Source of the DNA: Butyrivibrio sp.
GTDB lineage: Bacteria; Bacillota; Clostridia; Lachnospirales; Lachnospiraceae
Length of the DNA: 64,000 nucleotides
NCBI GenBank assembly: GCA_022486625.1
Contig: JAKVKH010000011.1
Coordinates: 1 to 64,000, forward strand
Direction: 5' to 3'
The notes under the pieces are model-generated. The model did not search any database and was not told the origin of the DNA. It worked only from the letters and a program-made list of their open reading frames with translations. The position numbers and the translations under genes are program-made. Shown piece after piece: positions 46,073 through 54,233 of this stretch; position 1 is the stretch's first letter, and each line of letters starts with the position of its first letter.

Positions 46073-49000
46073 TCAGAGTATTTTGAGGAGGTTGTCTCTG
46101 TCAACGGCGCAGAGGAGCTGCCTGATCTGATGGCATTTTTCTTCATAATCTGTCGGAATCCGGTATTGATCCAGCATATGCAGTGCCTCGTCCGCACTGT
46201 CGAAATCGAAAGCGTCTACAAATTCCCGGATACCTCCCAGAATTTCTGAGAGTTCATCAGGAGAAATTTCCGGTTTGTCATCTGCGTTATCTGATTCAGG
46301 TGCAGAAAGCTTTTCCAGATAGCTGCGGTAGAGTGCAAGCAGCGCCGGGGTCCTTGACTCTATTTCAGCAGCATTTTCTTCATTGCCACAGCTTTCCAGA
46401 TATGCGGCTTCAGCAGACAGTTCAAGTGCACCGATCAGTCTGGCAGAACTTTTGAGGGCATGCACCTGGATGGTGTAGTTATGATAATCCCTGCTTAGGG
46501 CGTATTGCTCAATCAGCCCGGCTTTGGAAGAAATGGCGGTTACAAACTGAGGGATTACATTTCGAAGCACTTCCGGACTGCCACAGTTCTGTATGGCAGC
46601 AGGAATATCAAGCCCCTGATAGCGGTCAAATTCAGACAGATTAGCAGCCGACTCGGCGCCGGGATCAGAATCCGGATCTTTTGTACGAACCCGGATCACA
46701 AGAGGGGCAGGGAGGTAATCCATCAGCATCTGCTCCAGCTTTTTGCCATCAATCGGTTTGGAAAGGTAATCATGGAACCCTTCGGAGAGATACATTTCAC
46801 GTGCACCGGCAATGGCATTTGCAGTCAGCGCGATGCAGGGGACACTCCGGTTCAGATTGCCATCAAGCGCCTGCATGGCATGAAGCGTTTCGATACCATC
46901 CATTTCCGGCATTCTGTGATCAATAAAGATCAGATCATATTTTTTCTGTGTGACTTTTTCAAGAGTTTCTTTTCCACTGGCAGCGGTATCAATCTGGAGC
47001 TGAGTCTTTTTCAGAAGTCCGCGGATGACGGTAAGGTTCATTTCTGTATCATCCACAACGAGAATCTTTGCCTGCGGGGCATGAAAACTTTCATGATATT
47101 TTTCTGAGGCTGCGATAGATTTCTGGTACATCAGTGTGAAATTGCCAATCGGATCCCATTTGATTACTTTCTGTTTCAGTTCAAAGGAAAAATCAGAGCC
47201 TTTTCCATATTCGCTGGCTACGGACAACTGCGTTCCCATCATGGAAAGAAGCTGTTTTACAATGCTCATTCCAAGACCGGTTCCTTCAATGGTACGGTTT
47301 CTTGTTTCTTCGATTCGTTCAAAGGGGGAAAAGAGTTTTTTCAGGTCATCTTCCTTAATGCCGATGCCGGTATCAGTAACGCGTACTTTTAAAAGAATAT
47401 CAATGTCATCCACCGGCACGTATCCGATTTCCAGTTTGACAGAGCCTTTCTCTGTATATTTGACTGCATTGGTCAAAATATTCAGGATACATTGCTTAAT
47501 ACGGACATCATCGCCGAACAGAAGGTGAGGTGTGGACTCATTGACATCGACTTTCAACTCCAGATTTTTGTCAGCGGCTTTTACACTGATCATATTGATC
47601 AGATCATTTATCATGGAACTCAGTTCATATTCCACCGGCAGAATTTCCATTTTACCGGCTTCGATTTTGGAAAAGTCCAGAATGTCATTGACGAGACTCA
47701 GAAGAGTTCTACCGGCAGTCTGGATGCTGGTTGCATACTGAATCAGTGTCGGGTCATCATATTCACGCAGGATCATTTCATCCATGCCAAGGACGGCATT
47801 GATCGGGGTACGGATTTCGTGGGACATATTGGACAGAAAGGCAGATTTGGCTTCATTTGCAGACTTTGCAAGCTTCAGATCATCTTCAAGTTTCTGCTCC
47901 TTTCTGATCCGGTTCAGATGATCAATCGTGGCATCTGCGGTATTTTCAACGGAATGATAAAGCGACTCGATTTCATCACCGGTACGGATATCAAGATCGT
48001 GGATTTTCTGTACCTGTTCTTCCAGAAGGTCTTCATTGTCTTCTGTGGAAAAAAGTTGTGTTTCTTTTGCGATACGGTGGATTGGACGGGCAATTTTTCG
48101 CTGTGCGTAATAATTGGTCAGAATACTGATGGGAATGACCACATTCATCAGCAGCATAAACAGTTTGACATCAAAAGCAATGCCATGATTGTTCATACGA
48201 AATACGTCTGCGGGCTGATTTGTGGGCGGGGCAATCGTGTTCATGTTAAAGGAGATGATACTGGATGAAGTACCGGCGCTGTCAGAAGCGGAAGCAGAGT
48301 ACGCTGAAGAAGCTGAATCTGATGTGGAAGAGGAAGAAACAGCAGCATTTGACCCTGGTACGATAACATCGCTTTCCAGTGTAGGAATCAGAAAATTGGC
48401 AAAAAGAGTGGCAGATATGCTCAGGATAACGGCTTCCGCAGCAATAATTGCAGTAATTTTCATACTCAGCCGTGATCTGGAGGCAGCGTCCGGAGGCGAA
48501 TAGCTTTTCAGGTAAAAACGCCCCATGGGAATGTATTTTTTGATCCGGTCAGGGAGTCTGCGCAGCAGAAAGGAAACCAGCCACATGGAGAAGAGACATT
48601 CAGGAAGGCTTCCAATGAAATAGAAGAGAAAATGAATTCCGCTTATTTCTGTAAAACCGTTTCCGCCGGCCAGAGTGGTGACGAACCACCACAGGTCGCC
48701 AAACAGCAGGGCAAGAATACAGGAAGAAAGAAGAATGTATCTTTTTCTGATAATGAACTGTCGGCGGGAAAACCAGGAGGTAACGAGCACTGCGAGCAGG
48801 TAAACGAAGACGATGTAGGAAAAGGCAATATTGGTAAAGGCTCTGTAGATAAAGGCAATGAAAACACAGACAACGCCGGGAATATAGCCGCACAGCCCCG
48901 TCAGCAGAAGAAGGCAGATGTCTTTGCCGGTAAAGGTGAGTGAGCCGTTGAGCATGCTGACACGGATGTCACCGATGGACGGTAATGCCATGGTAAAAAG

Positions 49001-49081
49001 ACCAAAGCAGAATAGTGCAAGGATAATAGTGAAACGTATAATCTGATAAACATTTTTTACCGGATGAATGAATTTGGTCAT
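46073..49081 (-). CDS. Hybrid sensor histidine kinase with receiver and Hpt domains
   Basis: A 1002-residue membrane kinase for a multistep phosphorelay. The N-terminal region has about six helices (15-180) resembling a 5TMR-LYT sensor, then a helix near 207-230, a Ser-rich outside loop (245-275), another helix near 305-325 and a HAMP-like segment. The core has the H box FLSNMSHEIRTP with His421, N box NILTNAVKYTEKG, G1 TDTGIGI and G2 GTGLGM. A receiver has Asp721 (LIFIDHRMPEMDG). The C-terminal Hpt domain has His874 in VHALKSSARLIGA. AAGGAAGG lies upstream of the start. The signal is unknown; a wall or cell-surface cue would fit the 5TMR-type region. Its partner is the two-receiver gene downstream. 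Confidence 0.92.
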   Translation of the reverse strand: MTKFIHPVKNVYQIIRFTIILALFCFGLFTMALPSIGDIRVSMLNGSLTFTGKDICLLLLTGLCGYIPGVVCVFIAFIYRAFTNIAFSYIVFVYLLAVLVTSWFSRRQFIIRKRYILLSSCILALLFGDLWWFVTTLAGGNGFTEISGIHFLFYFIGSLPECLFSMWLVSFLLRRLPDRIKKYIPMGRFYLKSYSPPDAASRSRLSMKITAIIAAEAVILSISATLFANFLIPTLESDVIVPGSNAAVSSSSTSDSASSAYSASASDSAGTSSSIISFNMNTIAPPTNQPADVFRMNNHGIAFDVKLFMLLMNVVIPISILTNYYAQRKIARPIHRIAKETQLFSTEDNEDLLEEQVQKIHDLDIRTGDEIESLYHSVENTADATIDHLNRIRKEQKLEDDLKLAKSANEAKSAFLSNMSHEIRTPINAVLGMDEMILREYDDPTLIQYATSIQTAGRTLLSLVNDILDFSKIEAGKMEILPVEYELSSMINDLINMISVKAADKNLELKVDVNESTPHLLFGDDVRIKQCILNILTNAVKYTEKGSVKLEIGYVPVDDIDILLKVRVTDTGIGIKEDDLKKLFSPFERIEETRNRTIEGTGLGMSIVKQLLSMMGTQLSVASEYGKGSDFSFELKQKVIKWDPIGNFTLMYQKSIAASEKYHESFHAPQAKILVVDDTEMNLTVIRGLLKKTQLQIDTAASGKETLEKVTQKKYDLIFIDHRMPEMDGIETLHAMQALDGNLNRSVPCIALTANAIAGAREMYLSEGFHDYLSKPIDGKKLEQMLMDYLPAPLVIRVRTKDPDSDPGAESAANLSEFDRYQGLDIPAAIQNCGSPEVLRNVIPQFVTAISSKAGLIEQYALSRDYHNYTIQVHALKSSARLIGALELSAEAAYLESCGNEENAAEIESRTPALLALYRSYLEKLSAPESDNADDKPEISPDELSEILGGIREFVDAFDFDSADEALHMLDQYRIPTDYEEKCHQIRQLLCAVDRDNLLKIL

Positions 49082-49256
49082 ATGGATGCCTTCCTTCTTT
49101 CAGATAAGTGAATAACAGATACTTCTATTTTAAGGGATTTCATGAAAATAATAAACAGGAATTCAAGCAACCGGATTAGTTTTATGGTAAAATAAAAGAG
49201 CTGTAATAAAAACAGCACTGATCTCAATCTCAATTGTTTCTGATAAGGAGTGTCAT

Positions 49257-50651
49257 ATGGGAAAATATTTTGGAACTGACGGCTTCCGCGGCGAGGCCAA
49301 TGAGGGTCTGACGGCAGATCATGCGTATACGGTAGGAAGATTTCTGGGATGGTATTATGGAGAAATCAAAAGACAGGCCGGAGACACATCAGCACCGCGT
49401 ATTGTTATCGGAAAGGATACACGCCGTTCCAGTTATATGTTTGAATACAGTCTTGTCGGAGGTCTTGTTGCATCAGGCGCAGATGCTTATCTTTTGCATG
49501 TTACCACGACCCCGTCAGTTGCCTATGTTGCAAGAGTGGATGAATTTGACTGCGGCGTCATGATTACAGCCAGTCATAATCCCTATTATGATAATGGAAT
49601 CAAGCTGATCAACGGTCATGGGGAAAAGATGGATGAAGAGACGATCGGTCTTGTGGAAGATTATATTGATGGTCATCTTGAAGCTTTTGGCAGAAAATGG
49701 GCAGAGCTTCCGTTTGCCAAAAGAGAACAGATCGGCTGCACCGTGGACTATGTATCAGGAAGAAACCGTTATATCGGTTATCTGATTTCCCTTGGACTTT
49801 ATTCCTTCAAGGGCGTAAAGGTCGGACTTGACTGTGCAAACGGTGCATCATGGAATGTTGCCAAGTCGGTATTTGATGCGCTTGGGGCACAGACCTATGT
49901 CATCAATGATGAGCCAAACGGTGTCAATATTAATAACAATGCTGGTTCCACGCATATTGAGGGTCTTCAGAAATTTGTTGTGGAAAAGGGACTTGATGTT
50001 GGCTTTGCCTATGACGGAGATGCAGACAGATGTCTTTGCGTAGATGAAAAGGGCAATGTGGTTACGGGTGATCATATTCTTTATATTTATGGAAAGTATA
50101 TGAAGGATCGTGAGAAGCTGACAAACAATACGGTTGTGACGACCATTATGTCCAATTTCGGATTGTACAAGGCACTGGATGAAGCGGGAATCGGCTATGC
50201 CAAGACAAAGGTCGGCGATAAGTATGTTTATGAATATATGACACAGAATAACTGCCATATCGGCGGCGAACAGTCAGGACATATTATTTTCTCCAAGTAT
50301 GCAACAACAGGAGATGGTATTCTGACCAGTATCAAGATGATGGAGGTCATGCTGGCCCGTAAAAAGAAGATGAGTGAGCTGGCTTCTCCGCTGGTGATCT
50401 ATCCGCAGGTGCTGGAGAATGTAAGAGTAACGGACAAAGCGGCAGCGCAGGAAGATCCGGATGTGCAGGCCAAGGTCGCACAGGTCACGGGAGAACTTGG
50501 TGATACCGGACGTATTCTCGTCAGGGAATCCGGAACGGAACCGGTTGTTCGTGTTATGGTGGAAGCAGAGGAGAAGGACATCTGCCGCAGATATGTGGAT
50601 GAAGTTGTCAGTGTGCTTCGAACAAAGGGATATATCAAACAGGCTGATTAA
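49257..50651 (+). CDS. glmM: Phosphoglucosamine mutase
   Basis: GlmM turns glucosamine-6-phosphate into glucosamine-1-phosphate for UDP-GlcNAc and peptidoglycan. The 464-residue phosphohexomutase starts with KYFGTDGFRGEANEGLTAD. The phosphoserine loop is TASHNPYYDNGIK with Ser106, the metal loop is DGDADRCL, the sugar loop GGEQSGHIIF, and the phosphate loop RESGTEPVVRVM. AAGGAG lies upstream. rarA follows after 5 bp, so they are cotranscribed. Confidence 0.96.
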   Translation: MGKYFGTDGFRGEANEGLTADHAYTVGRFLGWYYGEIKRQAGDTSAPRIVIGKDTRRSSYMFEYSLVGGLVASGADAYLLHVTTTPSVAYVARVDEFDCGVMITASHNPYYDNGIKLINGHGEKMDEETIGLVEDYIDGHLEAFGRKWAELPFAKREQIGCTVDYVSGRNRYIGYLISLGLYSFKGVKVGLDCANGASWNVAKSVFDALGAQTYVINDEPNGVNINNNAGSTHIEGLQKFVVEKGLDVGFAYDGDADRCLCVDEKGNVVTGDHILYIYGKYMKDREKLTNNTVVTTIMSNFGLYKALDEAGIGYAKTKVGDKYVYEYMTQNNCHIGGEQSGHIIFSKYATTGDGILTSIKMMEVMLARKKKMSELASPLVIYPQVLENVRVTDKAAAQEDPDVQAKVAQVTGELGDTGRILVRESGTEPVVRVMVEAEEKDICRRYVDEVVSVLRTKGYIKQAD

Positions 50652-50656
50652 TACAG

Positions 50657-52009
50657 ATGGATTTATTTGATTATGCAAGACAGAACAATATGAAAAAAGA
50701 GTCTCCGCTGGCAGCGAGAATGCGGCCGAAGACACTTGATGAGGTGGTCGGGCAGCAGCATATTATCGGAAAAGATAAGTTGCTGTACCGGGCAATTAAA
50801 GCGGACAAGATCAGTTCCATCATTCTGTATGGGCCTCCGGGCACAGGTAAAACCACGCTTGCAAAGGTGATTGCCAATACCACACAGGCTGATTTCATGC
50901 AGATCAATGCAACAGTTGCCGGCAAAAAGGATATGGAAGAGGTTGTGGAAAAGGCAAAAAACAACCGCGGAATGTATCAGAAGAAAACCATTCTTTTTAT
51001 CGATGAGATTCACAGATTCAATAAGGGACAGCAGGATTATCTGCTGCCTTTTGTGGAGGACGGAACGGTGATTCTGATCGGTGCAACGACGGAGAATCCT
51101 TATTTTGAAGTCAATGGGGCTCTTCTGTCAAGGTCGGTCATTTTCGAACTGAAACCGCTGACGGCAGAGGATATCGGAATACTGATTGATCGTGCAGTCT
51201 ATGATACGGAAAAGGGAATGGGATCCTATCAGGCTGAAATTGATGCAGATGCGAGAGATTTCCTTGCTGATCTTGCAGATGGTGATGCAAGGCATGCGCT
51301 CAATGCGGTAGAACTGGGAGTTATGACCACGGATCGCAGTTCTGACGGGAAAATTCATATTACGCGGCAGGTGGCGGAAGAATGTATTCAGAAGAAGGTT
51401 GCCAGATACGATAAGGATGGGGATAATCATTATGATACCATTTCCGCATTCATTAAAAGTCTTCGCGGATCAGATCCGGATGCAGCAGTGTATTATCTGG
51501 CACGTATGCTTAATGCAGGAGAAGACCCGAAGTTTATCACAAGGAGAATGATGGTCAGCGCTTCGGAGGACGTGGGCAATGCAGATCCTCAGGCAATGCA
51601 GATTGCGGTCAGTGCGGCACTTGCTGTGGAACGTCTGGGGATGCCGGAAGCCAGAATCACGCTGGCGCAGGCAGCAGCCTATATTGCAACGGCACCGAAA
51701 AGCAACAGTTCCATTATTGCCATTGATGAGGCCATGCAGACAGTAAATGAGACGGGAAATCTGCCGATTCCTGTGCATCTGCAGGATGCACATTATAAAT
51801 CTGCCGGTAAACTGGGACATGGAGTCGGTTATAAATATGCACATGATTATCCCAATCATTATGTGGAGCAGCAGTACCTTCCCTGTGAACTGAACGGAAT
51901 ACGGTTTTACCGTCCATCAGAAAATGGTTATGAAGCAGAGATACAGGAGCATATGAATTTCCTGAAGGATCATGTAAAGAATGAGAAGGACGGCGGGACA
52001 GAAAAATAG
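50657..52009 (+). CDS. rarA: Replication-associated recombination protein A (RarA/MgsA)
   Basis: RarA is a clamp-loader-like AAA+ ATPase that acts at stalled replication forks. The 450-residue protein has RMRPKTLDEVVGQQHIIG, Walker A GPPGTGKTTLAK, Walker B ILFIDEIHRFNKGQQD, sensor 1 IGATTENPYFEV, and the C-terminal tetramer domain with KSLRGSDPDAAVYYLARML and EDVGNADPQAM. Length is normal. It begins 5 bp after glmM and has no promoter of its own in sight. The DUF4364 gene follows after 48 bp. Confidence 0.95.
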   Translation: MDLFDYARQNNMKKESPLAARMRPKTLDEVVGQQHIIGKDKLLYRAIKADKISSIILYGPPGTGKTTLAKVIANTTQADFMQINATVAGKKDMEEVVEKAKNNRGMYQKKTILFIDEIHRFNKGQQDYLLPFVEDGTVILIGATTENPYFEVNGALLSRSVIFELKPLTAEDIGILIDRAVYDTEKGMGSYQAEIDADARDFLADLADGDARHALNAVELGVMTTDRSSDGKIHITRQVAEECIQKKVARYDKDGDNHYDTISAFIKSLRGSDPDAAVYYLARMLNAGEDPKFITRRMMVSASEDVGNADPQAMQIAVSAALAVERLGMPEARITLAQAAAYIATAPKSNSSIIAIDEAMQTVNETGNLPIPVHLQDAHYKSAGKLGHGVGYKYAHDYPNHYVEQQYLPCELNGIRFYRPSENGYEAEIQEHMNFLKDHVKNEKDGGTEK

Positions 52010-52057
52010 AAACAGGCAGAAAAGGGTTTTGATAAGTTTTATAACGGAGAAAATGAT

Positions 52058-52594
52058 ATGGGATCACAATATCTGACATTATATAAGATGATCGTGCTGT
52101 ATATGCTGAACCGTTCTGATGTGACGCTCAGCAAATCGCAGATTTATGACTTTATTCTGGAAAATGAGTATACAACATTTCTGACACTGCAGGAAGTTTT
52201 CGGAGAAATGCGTGATCAGAAACTTGTTGTGGAAAAAATTTCCCGGAACAGGACATATCTTGAACTGACAGACGAAGGACGGGAAGCACTTCGGTTTTTT
52301 ATTACCGAGATCAATCCTGCGATTATTGAGCAGGTGGATGATTTTCTGAAGAAGAACAGAATCCGTCTTCGTAATGAGTCTTCCATTCTTGCAGATTATG
52401 CCAAAAGAACCAGTGGAGAATATGTAGCGCATCTGGTGGCAAAAGAGCATGATGAACCGATTATTGATCTGTCACTGGCAGTACCGACGGAAGAGATGGC
52501 TGCGTTTGTCTGTGACAGATGGCAGAAGGAAAGTCAGACGATATATCAGTACCTCGTAGACAGACTTCTTACAGATAATACAGATCAGAGTTGA
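52058..52594 (+). CDS. DUF4364 winged-helix protein
   Basis: A 178-residue protein of the DUF4364 family, typical of Clostridia. The first 85 residues have a winged-helix layout (LTLYKMIVLYMLNRSDVTLS, TFLTLQEVFGEMRDQKLV, YLELTDEGREALRFF), so it may bind DNA or act as an adaptor like PadR proteins. The rest is a helix and a beta sandwich-like part. Function unknown. ACGGAG is upstream. Its stop codon overlaps the -35 box of the tRNA promoter. Confidence 0.88.
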   Translation: MGSQYLTLYKMIVLYMLNRSDVTLSKSQIYDFILENEYTTFLTLQEVFGEMRDQKLVVEKISRNRTYLELTDEGREALRFFITEINPAIIEQVDDFLKKNRIRLRNESSILADYAKRTSGEYVAHLVAKEHDEPIIDLSLAVPTEEMAAFVCDRWQKESQTIYQYLVDRLLTDNTDQS

Positions 52595-52619
52595 CAAAGG
52601 TTTCTGTGTTTGATACAAT
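52591..52619 (+). promoter_or_regulatory. Strong promoter of the tRNA-Thr gene
   Basis: A perfect TTGACA (52591-52596) and TACAAT (52614-52619) are 17 bp apart. The tRNA begins 29 bp after the -10 box. Confidence 0.8.
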
Positions 52620-52647
52620 ACAATTCGTGACTTGAAAAAAGCCATAA

Positions 52648-52720
52648 GCTGCTATAGCACAGTAGGTAGTGCGTCGCATTGGTAGTGCGGAGGTCACCAG
52701 TTCGATTCTGGTTAGCAGCT
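52648..52720 (+). tRNA. tRNA-Thr (anticodon GGU)
   Basis: A complete cloverleaf can be drawn. The acceptor is GCTGCTA/TAGCAGC (7 bp), the D stem GCAC/GTGC, the anticodon stem TCGCA/TGCGG with loop TTGGTAG, and the T stem ACCAG/CTGGT with loop TTCGATT. The anticodon is at 52681-52683 (GGT), reading ACC and ACU threonine codons. The discriminator is T and CCA is not encoded. It is a single-gene transcript with its own promoter and terminator. Confidence 0.95.
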
Positions 52721-52750
52721 TTTGAAGTTTTACAGAGCTTATGTTGCAGG

Positions 52751-52781
52751 AACCACTCTTACAGTAGAGTGGTTTTTTTTT
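52751..52781 (+). terminator. Terminator after tRNA-Thr
   Basis: AACCACTCT and AGAGTGGTT form a 9-bp stem with a six-base loop, followed by a long T-run. The MATE gene starts 23 bp later. Confidence 0.9.
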
Positions 52782-52803
52782 ATAGAAAGTATGGAAGATT
52801 ATT

Positions 52804-54162
52804 ATGAAAACAAAAAAGGAACAGGTACTTGATAACGGAATCATCAGCGGAGTCATATGGCAGCAGTTGCTGCTGTATTTCTTTCCGCTTCTGTTCGGCA
52901 CTTTTTTTCAACAGCTTTATAATACGGTAGATGCTGTTATAGTAGGAAGATTTGTCAGTAAAGAGGCGCTTGCTGCAGTAGGTGGTTCTTCAGCGACGCT
53001 GGTCAATCTTTATGTGGGTTTTTTTATCGGCATGTCGTCCGGTGCAACCGTAATTATTGCACAGTTTTACGGTGCAGGGAGGAAAGAAGAGGTCAGCAGA
53101 TCTGTTCATACGGCAATAGCAATGGCAATTGCCGGAGGCGTCTTATTTATGCTGGCAGGTTTTATTACTGCGCCATGGGCGATCCATATGATGAAGACGC
53201 CCACGGATACGGTAGCAGGCTCTGTATTGTATCTGAGGATCTATTTCTGCGGAATGATTCCCAATCTGGTATATAATGTGGGCGCAGGTATACTGCGGGC
53301 AGTGGGAGACTCTAAAAGACCGCTGTATGTTCTGATTATCAGCTGCTTTGCCAATATTGTGCTGGATATGTTCTTTGTTCTGCAGATGCATATGGGCATT
53401 GCCGGAGTTGCGATTGCAACGATTCTGTGTCAGATGATCAGCGCACTGCTGGTAATGGGCATTTTGATGCGCTCAGAGGACTGTTACAGGCTTGTACTCA
53501 GGAAGATCCGTATCGACACAGATATGCTGGGCAAAATCATTCATATCGGCCTTCCATCGGGAATCCAGTCAATGATGTATACGATTTCCAATCTGCTGAT
53601 TCAGGCATCTATTAACGGGTTTCAGACAGATGCAGTATCTGCGTGGGCTGCCTATGGTAAAATTGACAGTGTTTACTGGATGATCATCAGTTCACTTGGA
53701 ATATCCATTACAACCTTTGTTGGACAGAATTATGGTGCAGGCCGGTATGCAAGAGTCAGGAAGAGTGTACGGCAGTGTTTTGGAATTTCGGTGGCTTTTA
53801 CTGTATCGCTTTCAACGGTTCTGATGCTATATGGACAGTATCTGTATGTGCTGTTTACAACGGATAAGAGTGTTATGAAAATCGGAACGGAAATGATGCA
53901 TTATCTGGTACCGTTTTATATCACTTATATTGGGATTGAAATGTTTTCCGGAGCACTTCGTGGAATGGGAGATTCTATTGTTCCAATGGCGCTTACAATC
54001 GGCGGTGTCTGTGTGCTGCGTGTGCTATGGATTTTGACAGCGGTTCCTGTAAACCACCAGATTACTACAGTAATTGCCAGTTATCCGATTACATGGAGCA
54101 TCACATCCATATTGTTTTTTGTTTATTATGAATGGTTTGTACGAAGACATAGAATTAAATAG
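52804..54162 (+). CDS. MATE family multidrug/metabolite exporter
   Basis: A 452-residue membrane transporter with about 12 helices in two homologous halves. Family marks are LLFGTFFQQLYNTVDAVIVG and YVGFFIGMSSGATVIIAQFY in the first half, and GLPSGIQSMMYTISNLL and ITTFVGQNYGAGR in the second. It would export cationic compounds by Na+ or H+ antiport. Substrate is unknown, and no regulator is adjacent. It is the NorM/DinF-like branch common in gut Firmicutes. The start lacks a strong ribosome binding site (AGAAAGTATGGAAG upstream is modest). Confidence 0.9.
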   Translation: MKTKKEQVLDNGIISGVIWQQLLLYFFPLLFGTFFQQLYNTVDAVIVGRFVSKEALAAVGGSSATLVNLYVGFFIGMSSGATVIIAQFYGAGRKEEVSRSVHTAIAMAIAGGVLFMLAGFITAPWAIHMMKTPTDTVAGSVLYLRIYFCGMIPNLVYNVGAGILRAVGDSKRPLYVLIISCFANIVLDMFFVLQMHMGIAGVAIATILCQMISALLVMGILMRSEDCYRLVLRKIRIDTDMLGKIIHIGLPSGIQSMMYTISNLLIQASINGFQTDAVSAWAAYGKIDSVYWMIISSLGISITTFVGQNYGAGRYARVRKSVRQCFGISVAFTVSLSTVLMLYGQYLYVLFTTDKSVMKIGTEMMHYLVPFYITYIGIEMFSGALRGMGDSIVPMALTIGGVCVLRVLWILTAVPVNHQITTVIASYPITWSITSILFFVYYEWFVRRHRIK

Positions 54163-54176
54163 AATCTGTAGATAAC

Positions 54177-54218
54177 AAAAAAAGGAACGGCGGTCATCGT
54201 GACCACCGTTCCTTTTTT
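54177..54218. terminator. Bidirectional terminator between the MATE and PBP1A genes
   Basis: GGAACGG/CCGTTCC, a C-A mismatch, then GGTCA/TGACC close a TCG loop. Seven A before and six T after the stem let it work on both strands. Confidence 0.9.
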
Positions 54219-54233
54219 GCTATCATGATGTTG

